Shown: in pieces, positions 1 through 8,516 of the stretch
How positions within the stretch are numbered: the first letter of the stretch is position 1
Layout of the letters: each line of letters starts with the position of its first letter
Source: Pseudomonas sp. UBA4617
GTDB lineage: Bacteria; Pseudomonadota; Gammaproteobacteria; Pseudomonadales; Pseudomonadaceae
DNA: 50,425 nt
Direction of reading: 5' to 3'
NCBI RefSeq assembly: GCF_002386445.1
Contig: NZ_DGIR01000004.1
Coordinates: 1 to 50,425, forward strand
Notes under the pieces: model-generated
What the model was told of the DNA's origin: nothing
The model's database searches: none
What the model saw: the letters and a program-made list of their open reading frames with translations, nothing else
Made by a program: the position numbers and the translations under genes

Positions 1-20
1 GGCACAAGGCCGCTCCTACA
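1..20. repeat. partial REP-like element at the window edge
   Basis: GGCACAAGGCCGCTCCTACA is the inverted core of the dispersed GTAGGAGCGGCCTTGTG element. It is cut by the window start and lies 22 bp after the ybdD stop. Confidence 0.6.
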
Positions 21-41
21 CAGTACTGCGCTAGCCTGGAC

Positions 42-239
42 TTAGCAGCACTTGGGCCCGGACTTGCCACCGTAACGAGCTTCCTGGCGTTCACGGAAGA
101 ACGCCTCGTAGCTCATCACCGGCTGGTCCGGGTGCGTCTTCTGCATGTGCTCGACATAGTTGTCGTAGTCGGGCATGCCGACCATCAGGCGGGCTGCCTG
201 CCCCAGGTACTTACCCAGTCGACCCAGGTCGTTGAACAT
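42..239 (-). CDS. ybdD: YbdD/YjiX family small protein
   Basis: This gene encodes 65 residues and starts MFNDLGRLGKYLGQAARLMV. It has the short, highly charged, cysteine-ended layout of the YbdD/YjiX (DUF466) family, with a GMPDYDNYVEHM core and a C-terminal GPKCC. The frame is open further upstream, but this ATG at 237-239 follows the cstA stop by only 13 bp, which is the expected operon spacing. In E. coli, YbdD and YjiX accompany the CstA and BtsT peptide/pyruvate transporters and are thought to be needed for transport; the mechanism is not clear to me. The pairing here is the strongest support for the call. Confidence 0.88.
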   Translation of the reverse strand: MFNDLGRLGKYLGQAARLMVGMPDYDNYVEHMQKTHPDQPVMSYEAFFRERQEARYGGKSGPKCC

Positions 240-252
240 CGCAGCAGTCCTC

Positions 253-2319
253 TCAAGCGTCAGGCAGAGCCTGGAACGGGGTTTCCTTGTCGCTACGCTC
301 CTTGCGACCGAGGGCGGCGAAACCGACCTTGACGGCGAAGAACAGCACACTGAACACCACCACCAGGAACAGCACGGTCAGGCCGGCGTTGGTGTAGGCG
401 TTGAAGATCACGTGCTGCATCTGCCCGATGTCCTTGGCCGGAGCCAGGACCTGACCGGCGTCCAGCGCAGTACTGTACTTCTTGGCCAAGGCCAGGAAAC
501 CGACTGCCGGGTTCGGATCGAACAGCTTGATCAGGCCCGCGGTGGTGGTGCAGATCAGCAGCCACACGGCCGGCAGCAAGGTGACCCAGACATAGCGCTG
601 GCGCTTCATCTTGATCAGCACCACGGTGCCGAGCATCAGGGCAATGCCGGCCAGCATCTGGTTGGAGATACCGAACAGCGGCCACAGCGTGTTGATGCCA
701 CCCAGCGGGTCGATTACGCCCTGGTACAACAGGTAGCCCCACAGTGCCACGCAGCCGGCGGTGCCGATCAGGTTGGCAGTCCACGACTCGGTGCGCTTGA
801 GCGCCGGCACGAAGCTGCCCAGCAGATCCTGCAGCATGAAGCGCCCGGCACGGGTACCGGCGTCTACCGCGGTAAGGATGAACAGCGCTTCGAACAGGAT
901 CGCAAAGTGGTACCAGAAGGCCATGGTGTTCTCACCCGGCAGCACCTGGTGCAGGATCTGCGCGATACCCACCGCCAGCGTCGGTGCACCACCGGCACGC
1001 GCCAGGATGGTGTGCTCGCCAATGTCGCGGGCTGTGGCCTCGAGCTGTTCAGGGGTGATCAGGAAGCCCCAGCTGCTGACCGTTTGCGCCACCGAAGCCA
1101 CGTCGGCACCGACCACGGCGGCCGGGCTGTTCATGGCGAAATACACGCCTGGCTCGATCACCGAGGCCGCAACCATGGCCATGATGGCGACGAACGATTC
1201 CATCAGCATGCCGCCGTAGCCGATGTAGCGGGCGTTGGTTTCGTTGTCCAGCAGCTTGGGCGTGGTTCCCGAGGAGATCAGCGCGTGGAAGCCGGACACC
1301 GCACCACAGGCGATGGTGATGAACAGGAACGGGAACAGGGTGCCCTTCCACACCGGGCCGGTGCCGTCGGTGAACTGCGTCAGCGCCGGCATTTTCAGCT
1401 CGGGCGCGATGATCAGGATACCGATGGCCAGGCCAACGATGGTGCCGATCTTGAGGAAGGTCGACAGGTAGTCACGCGGCGCCAGTACCAGCCATACCGG
1501 CAGCACGGCGGCGACGAAACCGTAGCCCACCAGCATCCAGGTAATCTGCACGCCAGTGAAGGTGAACGCCGGCCCCCACACCGGATCCGCGGCGATCTGG
1601 CCCCCCAGCCAGATCGAGACCAGCAGCAGGACCACGCCCACGACCGAGATCTCGCCGATACGGCCCGGGCGGATATAGCGCATGTAGATGCCCATGAACA
1701 TCGCGATCGGGATGGTAGCCATCACCGTGAACATGCCCCACGGGCTCTCGGCGAGGGCCTTGACCACGATCAGCGCCAGCACCGCGAGGATGATGATCAT
1801 GATCAGGAAGCAGCCGAACAGGGCGATGGTCCCAGGGATTCGGCCCATCTCCTCGCGCACCATGTCGCCCAGAGAGCGACCGTTGCGACGGGTGGACAGG
1901 AACAGGACCATGAAGTCCTGCACCGCACCGGCCAGCACCACGCCGGCGATCAGCCACAGGGTACCGGGCAGGTAGCCCATCTGCGCAGCCAGTACCGGGC
2001 CGACCAGCGGGCCAGCGCCGGCGATGGCGGCAAAGTGGTGACCGAAAAGGATGTGTTTGTTGGTCGGGACGTAGTCCAGGCCGTCGTTGTTGAGCACCGC
2101 CGGGGTGGCGCGGCGCGGGTCGAGTTGCATCACCTTGGTGGCGATGAACAGGCTGTAGTAGCGATAGGCGACCAGGTAGATGGCCACTGCCGCGACCACG
2201 ATCCACAAGGCATTGATCGCCTCGCCGCGACGCAGGGCAACCACACCCAGCGCGCAGGCTCCTATGACTGCCAGCGCCAACCACGGAATGTGGCGTAGCA
2301 GGCTATTATTGTTGTTCAT
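253..2319 (-). CDS. cstA: carbon starvation protein CstA (peptide/pyruvate transporter)
   Basis: The product is a 688-residue polytopic inner-membrane protein of the CstA family, which imports peptides or pyruvate during carbon limitation. The start MNNNNSLLRHIPWLALAVIG is chosen because GGAAGC lies just upstream on the minus strand; a longer frame starting 13 codons earlier has no such site. Family blocks are visible, including FGHHFAAIAGAGPLVGPVLA near residue 70 and GLDYVPTNKHILFGHHF just before it. About 16-18 hydrophobic segments run through the protein. ybdD follows 13 bp downstream, making a two-gene operon. The gene is divergent from the PilZ gene. Confidence 0.93.
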   Translation of the reverse strand: MNNNNSLLRHIPWLALAVIGACALGVVALRRGEAINALWIVVAAVAIYLVAYRYYSLFIATKVMQLDPRRATPAVLNNDGLDYVPTNKHILFGHHFAAIAGAGPLVGPVLAAQMGYLPGTLWLIAGVVLAGAVQDFMVLFLSTRRNGRSLGDMVREEMGRIPGTIALFGCFLIMIIILAVLALIVVKALAESPWGMFTVMATIPIAMFMGIYMRYIRPGRIGEISVVGVVLLLVSIWLGGQIAADPVWGPAFTFTGVQITWMLVGYGFVAAVLPVWLVLAPRDYLSTFLKIGTIVGLAIGILIIAPELKMPALTQFTDGTGPVWKGTLFPFLFITIACGAVSGFHALISSGTTPKLLDNETNARYIGYGGMLMESFVAIMAMVAASVIEPGVYFAMNSPAAVVGADVASVAQTVSSWGFLITPEQLEATARDIGEHTILARAGGAPTLAVGIAQILHQVLPGENTMAFWYHFAILFEALFILTAVDAGTRAGRFMLQDLLGSFVPALKRTESWTANLIGTAGCVALWGYLLYQGVIDPLGGINTLWPLFGISNQMLAGIALMLGTVVLIKMKRQRYVWVTLLPAVWLLICTTTAGLIKLFDPNPAVGFLALAKKYSTALDAGQVLAPAKDIGQMQHVIFNAYTNAGLTVLFLVVVFSVLFFAVKVGFAALGRKERSDKETPFQALPDA

Positions 2320-2484
2320 GGTTTGCTTCCAGCTGGTGGATTGGAAAAGACCGCCCATCGAGTCTAGGGCGTGTCATCGCGCATTGCCACACTTGCTTTG
2401 GTCTAGAGCCTCTGCGGCAAGATTGCGGAACCTGGTGCACAGATCAAGCTAACTATAGTCAGGATGTCACCCGAGGGTTTTCTC

Positions 2485-2847
2485 ATGACCGACCACGATG
2501 AGCGCCGCCGCTTCCAGCGCATCGATTTCGACGCCCCCACCGAGCTGCGCCAGGGCGACCGCCGCTGGCCGGTAAAACTCCTGGACGTATCGCTGAAAGG
2601 CCTTCTGGTCAGGCGCCCCGAGCCGTGGGACGCTGACCTGACACAGGACTTCGATGCGATCATCCACCTTGACTGCGATGTGCGCGTGCAGATGCAGGTG
2701 GAATTGCGCCACGAGGAAGACACCCGCCTGGGCTTCATCTGCCTGTACATCGACGTCGAGTCGATGAGCCATTTGCACCGTCTTGTGGAACTGAACCTGG
2801 CCGACAGCACCGAAATGATGCGCGAACTGCGTGAATTGATCGAATAA
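2485..2847 (+). CDS. PilZ domain protein (c-di-GMP receptor)
   Basis: This is a 120-residue single-domain PilZ protein. The two c-di-GMP-binding motifs are present: an RxxxR-type arginine cluster at the N-terminus (RRRFQR, about residues 5-10) and the D/N-x-S-x-x-G motif as DVSLKG about 30 residues later. The family binds cyclic di-GMP and passes the signal to motility, exopolysaccharide or other targets by protein contact. An ATG seven codons upstream is in frame, but GAGGG at 2473-2477 is correctly spaced for the ATG at 2485. It stands alone between cstA (divergent) and a purine permease, so its target cannot be inferred. The yfiRNB diguanylate cyclase operon lies 36 kb away. Confidence 0.85.
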   Translation: MTDHDERRRFQRIDFDAPTELRQGDRRWPVKLLDVSLKGLLVRRPEPWDADLTQDFDAIIHLDCDVRVQMQVELRHEEDTRLGFICLYIDVESMSHLHRLVELNLADSTEMMRELRELIE

Positions 2848-2850
2848 TGA

Positions 2851-2874
2851 AATCTCTTAGCTAGCTAAGAGATT
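2851..2874. repeat. perfect 24-bp palindrome after the PilZ gene
   Basis: The sequence AATCTCTTAGCT is followed immediately by its exact reverse complement. It begins 4 bp after the PilZ stop codon. No T-run follows on either strand and the stem is AT-rich with no loop, so it is not a textbook intrinsic terminator. It may still act as a weak terminator or a protein-binding site. Confidence 0.6.
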
Positions 2875-3030
2875 CCTCATCGACTGTTTCCTGTCTACTC
2901 AGACAGCTTTAGTCCTGGGTTGCGGCACTTTGTACACAGCCCTCTAGTCCAGCCTTTTCCAACTTGGTACGCCTTCTGCATTGGCTTTCGATGCCTCGTG
3001 CCAGCGCTCTTGCGCGCGCTCGGATCAAAA

Positions 3031-3044
3031 AATTGTATACAATT
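3031..3044. promoter_or_regulatory. operator-like palindrome upstream of the NCS2 permease
   Basis: AATTGTATACAATT is a perfect 14-bp palindrome lying 66 bp before the permease start, in a locally AT-rich stretch. TTGTATACAA-type sites are typical of GntR-family (FCD) repressors, some of which control purine catabolism in Gammaproteobacteria. No GntR gene is present in this window, so the regulator would be encoded elsewhere. Confidence 0.5.
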
Positions 3045-3110
3045 CTTGTGGCAATCAATTGTAGGAACTGTCTACAGTAGCGACACAACAATAAACAGAG
3101 AGCCTGCTCC

Positions 3111-4628
3111 ATGACTACGTCCCCTAGCACGTCTCCCGCCAAGCGCCCCGAGGATGAAAACCTCGGCCTTGGGGCCAACCTGGCCTATGGTCTGCAGCAT
3201 GTGCTGACCATGTATGGGGGAATCGTCGCGGTACCCCTGATCCTGGGGCAGGCCGCGGGCCTGAACGGTGCCGAAATCGGCATGCTGATCGCCGCTTCGC
3301 TGTTTGCCGGTGGCCTGGCCACCCTGCTGCAGACACTGGGCCTGCCATTCTTCGGCTGCCAGCTGCCGCTGGTGCAGGGCGTGTCGTTCGCTGGCGTGGC
3401 GACCATGGGGGCCATTCTCAGCAGCGAGGGTGGCGGTGGCCTGCCGGGCGTACTGGGTGCAGTCATGGCCGCATCGTTGATCGGTTTTCTCATCACCCCG
3501 GTGTTCTCGCGCATTACCAAGTTCTTCCCGCCGCTGGTGACCGGTATCGTCATCACCACCATCGGCCTGACCCTGATGCCCGTCGCAGCCCGCTGGGTGA
3601 TGGGTGGCAACAGTGCCTCGCCGGAGTTCGGCAGCATGGCCAACATCGGCCTGGCAGGCCTGACCTTCGCCATCGTGCTGCTGTTGAGCAAGCTGGGCAG
3701 TGCGACCATCTCGCGCCTGTCGATCCTGTTGGCGATGGTGGTCGGCACCCTGATCGCCTGGGCGCTGGGCATGACCGACTTCAGCAAGGTCACCGAAGGC
3801 CCGGTGTTCGCCTTCCCAACGCCCTTCCACTTCGGCATGCCGGAATTCCACATCGCCGCGATCCTGTCGATGTGCATCGTGATCATGGTGACCCTGGTAG
3901 AAACCTCGGCCGATATCCTCGCCGTGGGTGAGATCATCGATACCAAGGTCGACTCCAAGCGCCTGGGCAACGGCCTGCGCGCCGACATGGCGTCGAGCAT
4001 CCTGGCGCCGTTCTTCGGTTCGTTCACCCAGAGTGCATTCGCCCAGAACGTGGGCCTGGTGGCGGTGACCGGGGTCAAGAGCCGCTACGTGGTGGCCACC
4101 GGCGGGGTGATCCTGGTGGTGCTCGGCCTGCTGCCGATCATGGGCCGGGTGATCGCTGCCGTGCCGACGCCGGTACTGGGTGGCGCGGGCATCGTGCTGT
4201 TCGGCACCGTAGCCGCCAGCGGTATCCGCACCCTGTCCAAGGTCAACTACAAGAACAACGTCAACCTGATCATTGTCGCCGCGTCGCTGGGCTTCGGCAT
4301 GATCCCGATTGCCGCTCCGACCTTCTACCATCACTTCCCGAACTGGTTCGAGACCATTTTCCACTCGGGCATCAGCTCGGCGGCAATCATGGCCATCCTG
4401 CTGAACCTGATCTTCAACCACTTCACCGCCGGCAACTCGGAAAACCAGTCGGTGTTCGCTGCCGCCTATGAGCGCACCATCCAGTACTCGGACATTTCTG
4501 CGCTGCGTGATGGCGACTACTTCAAGGATGGCAAGCTGTTCGATGCCGAGGGTATTGAAGTGCCGATGCTGGAGCTGGATGAGCATGGCAATGAGACGGT
4601 CAGACGCACGCCGGTCGCCGAACATTGA
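3111..4628 (+). CDS. NCS2 family purine (urate/xanthine) or uracil permease
   Basis: This 505-residue inner-membrane symporter belongs to the nucleobase:cation symporter-2 family. Diagnostic segments are NLAYGLQHVLTMYGG near residue 23, ETSADILAVGEI near residue 265 (substrate-site Glu) and QNVGLVAVTGVKSR near residue 312, the family signature that includes the substrate-site Gln-Asn pair. About 14 hydrophobic segments are visible. The overall sequence resembles xanthine/uric acid members (XanP/UacT type) more than UraA, but I cannot fix the substrate. The gene is monocistronic, with a palindromic operator-like site upstream and a strong intrinsic terminator downstream. Confidence 0.85.
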   Translation: MTTSPSTSPAKRPEDENLGLGANLAYGLQHVLTMYGGIVAVPLILGQAAGLNGAEIGMLIAASLFAGGLATLLQTLGLPFFGCQLPLVQGVSFAGVATMGAILSSEGGGGLPGVLGAVMAASLIGFLITPVFSRITKFFPPLVTGIVITTIGLTLMPVAARWVMGGNSASPEFGSMANIGLAGLTFAIVLLLSKLGSATISRLSILLAMVVGTLIAWALGMTDFSKVTEGPVFAFPTPFHFGMPEFHIAAILSMCIVIMVTLVETSADILAVGEIIDTKVDSKRLGNGLRADMASSILAPFFGSFTQSAFAQNVGLVAVTGVKSRYVVATGGVILVVLGLLPIMGRVIAAVPTPVLGGAGIVLFGTVAASGIRTLSKVNYKNNVNLIIVAASLGFGMIPIAAPTFYHHFPNWFETIFHSGISSAAIMAILLNLIFNHFTAGNSENQSVFAAAYERTIQYSDISALRDGDYFKDGKLFDAEGIEVPMLELDEHGNETVRRTPVAEH

Positions 4629-4652
4629 CCGCTGACTGAGCGGTGAGGTGGG

Positions 4653-4683
4653 GGGGCCGATGCGCATCGTCGGCCCCTTTTTT
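4653..4683 (+). terminator. intrinsic terminator of the NCS2 permease gene
   Basis: The arm GGGGCCGA (4653-4660) pairs with TCGGCCCC (4670-4677) and is followed directly by six T residues (4678-4683). It begins 24 bp after the permease stop and separates that gene from the convergent radA. Confidence 0.85.
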
Positions 4684-4722
4684 GTTGGCCTGTACCGACG
4701 ATCGGGCCGGTAAGGTCAGGCG

Positions 4723-6093
4723 CTACTCGAACAGCGCATCCAGCGCCTGCTCCAGCCGGGTAACGGCAATCACCTGCAGCCCCGCCGGGGCCTCTTTCGG
4801 CGCGTTGCCCTTGGGCACGATGGCCCGCTTGAAACCATGTTTGGCCGCTTCCTTCAAGCGTTCCTGGCCACTGGGCACCGGTCGTACCTCGCCGGACAGG
4901 CCGATTTCGCCAAACACCAGCAAGCCATGGGCCAGTGGCCGGTTGCGTAGGCTCGACATCACCGCCGCCAGCAGCGCCAGGTCCGACGCAGTTTCCAGCA
5001 CCTTCACCCCGCCTACCACGTTGAGGAACACGTCCTGGTCATGGGTTGGAATGCCACCATGCCGGTGCAGTACCGCCAGCAACATGGCCAGGCGGTTCTG
5101 GTCCAGGCCCAGGGTCACCCGACGCGGGTTGGCCAGGTGGCTGTCGTCGACCAGCGCCTGCACCTCCACCAGCATCGGCCGGGTGCCCTCCCAGGTCGCC
5201 ATCACCACGCTACCTGGCACTTCCTCCTGGGCGCGGTTGAGAAAAATCGCCGACGGGTTGGACACTTCTTTCAGGCCGCGGTCGGTCATGCCGAACACGC
5301 CCAGTTCGTTGACAGCACCGAAGCGGTTCTTCACCGCCCGCAGCAGGCGCAAGCGACCATCGGACTCGCCTTCGAAATACAGCACGGTGTCGACCATGTG
5401 CTCGAGAACCCGTGGGCCAGCCAGCGAACCTTCCTTGGTCACATGGCCCACCAGGAAGATCGCCGTGCCACTCTGCTTGGCGTAGCGCACCAGCAAAGCC
5501 GTGCTCTCGCGCACCTGGGCCACGCCGCCTGGTGCCGATTGCAGCTGCTCGGTGAAAATGGTCTGGATCGAGTCGATCACCATCACCCGCGGCTTCTCCT
5601 GACGGGCCGTGGCGATGATGGTTTCGATGCAGGTTTCGGTCATGACCTTGAGCTGGTCCTGCGGCAGACCCAGGCGCCGCGAGCGCATCGCCACCTGCTG
5701 CTGCGATTCCTCGCCGGTCACGTACAGTGCCGGCATGCCGACAGCGATGTTGCACAGCGTCTGCAGCAGGATGGTCGACTTGCCGATACCGGGGTCGCCA
5801 CCGATCAGCACCACCGAGCCATCCACCAGGCCGCCGCCCAGCACGCGGTCCAGTTCCGTGCTGCTGGTGGTGAATCGTGGGATTTCCTCGACGCTGACTT
5901 CGGCCAGGGTCTTGATCTGCGCCTGCTGCCCGGCCCAGCCGGTGCGGCCGTTGCCGGGCGCGGCGGCAGCGCCGCTTTCGATCATGGTTTCGACCAGGGT
6001 GTTCCAGGCCCCGCATTCGCCACACTGGCCGGCCCATTTGGGAAAAGTCGCACCACACTCGGTGCAGCCGTACAAGCGCTTGGCCTTGGCCAT
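4723..6093 (-). CDS. radA: DNA repair protein RadA
   Basis: This 456-residue RecA-like ATPase promotes branch migration in recombinational repair. The N-terminal zinc finger is intact (C10, C13, C24, C27). The Walker A motif GGDPGIGKST lies at residues 98-107, the RadA-specific KNRFG motif at 255-259, and a C-terminal Lon-protease-like domain follows. The start MAKAKRLYGC is backed by AGGAGA a few bases upstream on the minus strand. Length and domain order are normal for the family. It is divergent from mscL. Confidence 0.96.
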   Translation of the reverse strand: MAKAKRLYGCTECGATFPKWAGQCGECGAWNTLVETMIESGAAAAPGNGRTGWAGQQAQIKTLAEVSVEEIPRFTTSSTELDRVLGGGLVDGSVVLIGGDPGIGKSTILLQTLCNIAVGMPALYVTGEESQQQVAMRSRRLGLPQDQLKVMTETCIETIIATARQEKPRVMVIDSIQTIFTEQLQSAPGGVAQVRESTALLVRYAKQSGTAIFLVGHVTKEGSLAGPRVLEHMVDTVLYFEGESDGRLRLLRAVKNRFGAVNELGVFGMTDRGLKEVSNPSAIFLNRAQEEVPGSVVMATWEGTRPMLVEVQALVDDSHLANPRRVTLGLDQNRLAMLLAVLHRHGGIPTHDQDVFLNVVGGVKVLETASDLALLAAVMSSLRNRPLAHGLLVFGEIGLSGEVRPVPSGQERLKEAAKHGFKRAIVPKGNAPKEAPAGLQVIAVTRLEQALDALFE

Positions 6094-6269
6094 GGCTGGG
6101 GTCTCCTGGGAAAAATCGCCATGATAGCCGAGCTGGACGTGTCCCGAACGCCTCCAGGTGCGACAAAACTATTCGTTCTAACCGCAGTCGGAAGCGCTGG
6201 ACATAACGCATGAAGCGTTTAAGTGGCTTACACTGCGTAAACCTTACCTTTTGTTACAAGGAACCAAAC

Positions 6270-6689
6270 ATGGGCATGATCAGTGAGTTCAAGGCCTTCG
6301 CGGTCAAAGGCAATGTCGTCGACATGGCAGTCGGTATCATCATCGGCGCAGCCTTCGGCAAGATCGTCTCGTCCTTCGTTGGTGACGTGGTCATGCCTCC
6401 GCTGGGCCTGTTGATCGGTGGTGTCGACTTCAGCGATCTGGCCATCACCCTGAAGGCGGCCGAAGGTGATGCACCGGCGGTGGTACTGGCCTATGGCAAG
6501 TTCATCCAGACCGTGATCGATTTCCTGATCGTGGCGTTTGCCATCTTCATGGGGGTAAAAGCCATCAACCGGCTCAAGCGCGAGGAGGCCGTGGCGCCGA
6601 CTGCACCACCAGTGCCGAGCGCTGAAGAAACCTTGCTGACCGAGATTCGCGACCTGCTCAGGGCACAAAACCAGAACCGCCTGCCTTGA
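6270..6689 (+). CDS. mscL: large-conductance mechanosensitive channel MscL
   Basis: The 139-residue product opens as a homopentameric pore under extreme membrane tension and releases solutes in hypo-osmotic shock. MSEFKAFA-type family features are present as MGMISEFKAFAVKGNVVDMAVGIIIG, with the first membrane helix at about 16-45, a short periplasmic loop, the second helix near 75-100 and a C-terminal cytoplasmic helix (EETLLTEIRDLLRAQ). An in-frame start 20 codons upstream is rejected because AAGGA at 6258-6262 fits the ATG at 6270. Confidence 0.96.
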   Translation: MGMISEFKAFAVKGNVVDMAVGIIIGAAFGKIVSSFVGDVVMPPLGLLIGGVDFSDLAITLKAAEGDAPAVVLAYGKFIQTVIDFLIVAFAIFMGVKAINRLKREEAVAPTAPPVPSAEETLLTEIRDLLRAQNQNRLP

Positions 6690-6696
6690 TATCGCC

Positions 6697-6715
6697 GGGG
6701 CTGCCTTGCAGCCCC
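6697..6715. repeat. GC-rich hairpin between mscL and fpr
   Basis: GGGGCTGC and GCAGCCCC form an 8-bp perfect stem around a CTT loop, 7 bp after mscL and 7 bp after the convergent fpr stop. Neither strand has a T-run after the stem, so a terminator role for the convergent pair is plausible but unproven. Confidence 0.5.
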
Positions 6716-6722
6716 AATCACC

Positions 6723-7499
6723 TTACCAGTAGGCTTCCACTGCTACCTGCCCCGGTCGCTTGCTCAGGCTCAGCTGCAAGTCCCGCGCCTTCAGCACCTT
6801 GCGCGTCTCGTCGACCATCTCCGGGTTACCACACAGCATAACCCGCGAATGTTCCGCCGACAGCTCCAGCCCCGCTGCCTTTTCCAACTCGCCATTCTCG
6901 ATCAGGCTGGTAATCCGCGCATTCAGGGCCCCCGGATGCTGCTCGCGAGTGACCACTGGAATGAACTGCAACTTGCCGGCAAATTCGGCCAGGTAGTCGC
7001 GCTGCTCCAGCCCGGCGATTTCCTCCACATACGCCAGCTCTTTCGCTTCACGCACCGAGTACACCAGCTTGATGTTGTCGAAACGCTCCCAGGCTTCGAA
7101 GTCCTGCAGAATCGACATGAACGGCGCAATGCCGGTACCGGTTGCCAGCAGCCAAAGGTCGCGACCACCGACGAAGCGGTCGAGGGTGAGGAAGCCGAAG
7201 GCCTGGCGGTCGATCAGCAAGGTATCGCCCGCTTCCAGCCGACTCAGCTCGCTGGTGAATTCGCCACCTGGCACCACGATGGAGAAAAAATCCAGGTACT
7301 CGTCATGCGGGGCGCTGACCATCGAATAGGCGCGCCAGACCACGCTGCCATCAGCCTTGGTCACGCCCAGGCGGGCGAACTGGCCGGAACGGAAGCGGAA
7401 CCCCGCATCGCGCGTAACCCGCAGGCTGAAGAGGTTCGCCGTCAGCGGCTGAACATCGAGCAGGGTCTGGCGGGTGAACTTTTCGGCGCTAGCGGTCAT
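6723..7499 (-). CDS. fpr: ferredoxin/flavodoxin-NADP(+) reductase
   Basis: This 258-residue FAD enzyme moves electrons between NADPH and ferredoxin or flavodoxin, supplying reducing power for Fe-S and oxidative-stress functions. The FAD-binding motif RAYSMVSAP, the NADP-site segment LLATGTGIAPFMSIL and the C-terminal VAVEAYW of the subclass I bacterial enzymes are all present. The start MTASAEKFTRQTLL follows GGAG closely. The frame extends 81 codons further upstream with no homologous character. It is divergent from ppoR across 213 bp; the FinR-type LysR regulator seen beside some fpr genes is not here. Confidence 0.93.
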   Translation of the reverse strand: MTASAEKFTRQTLLDVQPLTANLFSLRVTRDAGFRFRSGQFARLGVTKADGSVVWRAYSMVSAPHDEYLDFFSIVVPGGEFTSELSRLEAGDTLLIDRQAFGFLTLDRFVGGRDLWLLATGTGIAPFMSILQDFEAWERFDNIKLVYSVREAKELAYVEEIAGLEQRDYLAEFAGKLQFIPVVTREQHPGALNARITSLIENGELEKAAGLELSAEHSRVMLCGNPEMVDETRKVLKARDLQLSLSKRPGQVAVEAYW

Positions 7500-7712
7500 G
7501 TCGGGCTCCAGGTTTGGCGTGTGCACAGTGTCGCGCAAAGTGGCGCGGATAAAAACCACTGCTTTGTAAGGCCTCGTCAAAGCTGAAGGTGCCAGAATCG
7601 TAGAAAACTGTCCCGCTATAACAAAAAATTCCCAACGCTTTGGCAGGTCTTTTCCTACAATGAATCGGGTGCCCAAACGGATTGAGTACGGCACCAACAG
7701 GGAGTATTTCAG

Positions 7713-8420
7713 ATGCACCACTGGAAACCCGAACATCTTCAAGCATTTGTCAGTGAGCGCAGCCCCAAGAAACTATTCGATATCGCTGTGCACCTGGCTC
7801 AGAACCTGGGCATGGAATACCTCGGGTTGAACATTCGCATCCAGGTCGCCACACAAACGCCGCGGCTGTACCTTTACAGCAACTATCCGAACAAGTGGAT
7901 CGAGCGGTACCAGCGCGACGAGCTCTACATGCAGGACCCGGTTGCCAACGCATGCCACAACTCGACAATGCCCGTGCTCTGGACCGACGACCTGTACCGC
8001 GAGGCCCCGCAGTTTCGTGAAATGGCCTGCCAGTGCGGCTTGCGCCATGGCTGGACCCAGTCACTGCACGATTTGCAGCACAACGAAAGCCAGATCAGCG
8101 TGGCCAGGCCCACCGGGCGCATCGACGAAGAGGAATTTTATCTCAAGGCCGGCAGTGTCCAGTGGCTGTGCCACATCCTGCATGCAGTGCTTGGCGAACA
8201 CCACCTGAATGCACTGTGCCCGCATCAGCCGAGGATGAGCGAGCGGGAACTGGAAGTACTGAAATGGTCAGCCGCCGGCAAGACCGCTGCCGACGTGGCC
8301 TCCATCCTGTCACTGTCGCAAAGCACGGTGAATTTCCATATCCGCAGCGTGATCACCAAGACCAATGCCGCCAACAAGACCGGCGCCATTGCCATTGCCG
8401 CCCTGCGCGGCTGGATCTGA
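7713..8420 (+). CDS. ppoR: LuxR solo quorum-sensing regulator PpoR
   Basis: This 235-residue regulator has an N-terminal acyl-homoserine-lactone-binding domain and a C-terminal LuxR helix-turn-helix (about 173-235). All six residues conserved in AHL receptors are in place: W62, Y66, D75, P76, W90 and G113, with the same spacing as TraR over the first five. The HTH begins MSERELEVLKWSAAGKT. No luxI-type synthase is present nearby, so it is a solo receptor. It matches the P. putida PpoR I know by context, which responds to 3-oxo-C6-HSL. GGGAG at 7701-7705 supports the start. Confidence 0.9.
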   Translation: MHHWKPEHLQAFVSERSPKKLFDIAVHLAQNLGMEYLGLNIRIQVATQTPRLYLYSNYPNKWIERYQRDELYMQDPVANACHNSTMPVLWTDDLYREAPQFREMACQCGLRHGWTQSLHDLQHNESQISVARPTGRIDEEEFYLKAGSVQWLCHILHAVLGEHHLNALCPHQPRMSERELEVLKWSAAGKTAADVASILSLSQSTVNFHIRSVITKTNAANKTGAIAIAALRGWI

Positions 8421-8516
8421 GCGGCAAATCTGCGACCTTGGGCAAAGCCCTGTAGAATCGCCCGGCAAAGCCCGCGGCGAACCGCAACGGGCAGATTCGT
8501 TGCCGAGCCTGACGCC

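Noticed and set aside
175..2298. 707-codon open frame on the plus strand opposite cstA
   Set aside because: It is antisense to a well-supported gene and its translation is a low-complexity H/D/Q/G/R-rich string typical of high-GC shadow frames.
6697..6715. Hairpin after mscL as a definite intrinsic terminator
   Set aside because: Stem is good but no T-run follows on either strand, so it is listed only as a repeat.
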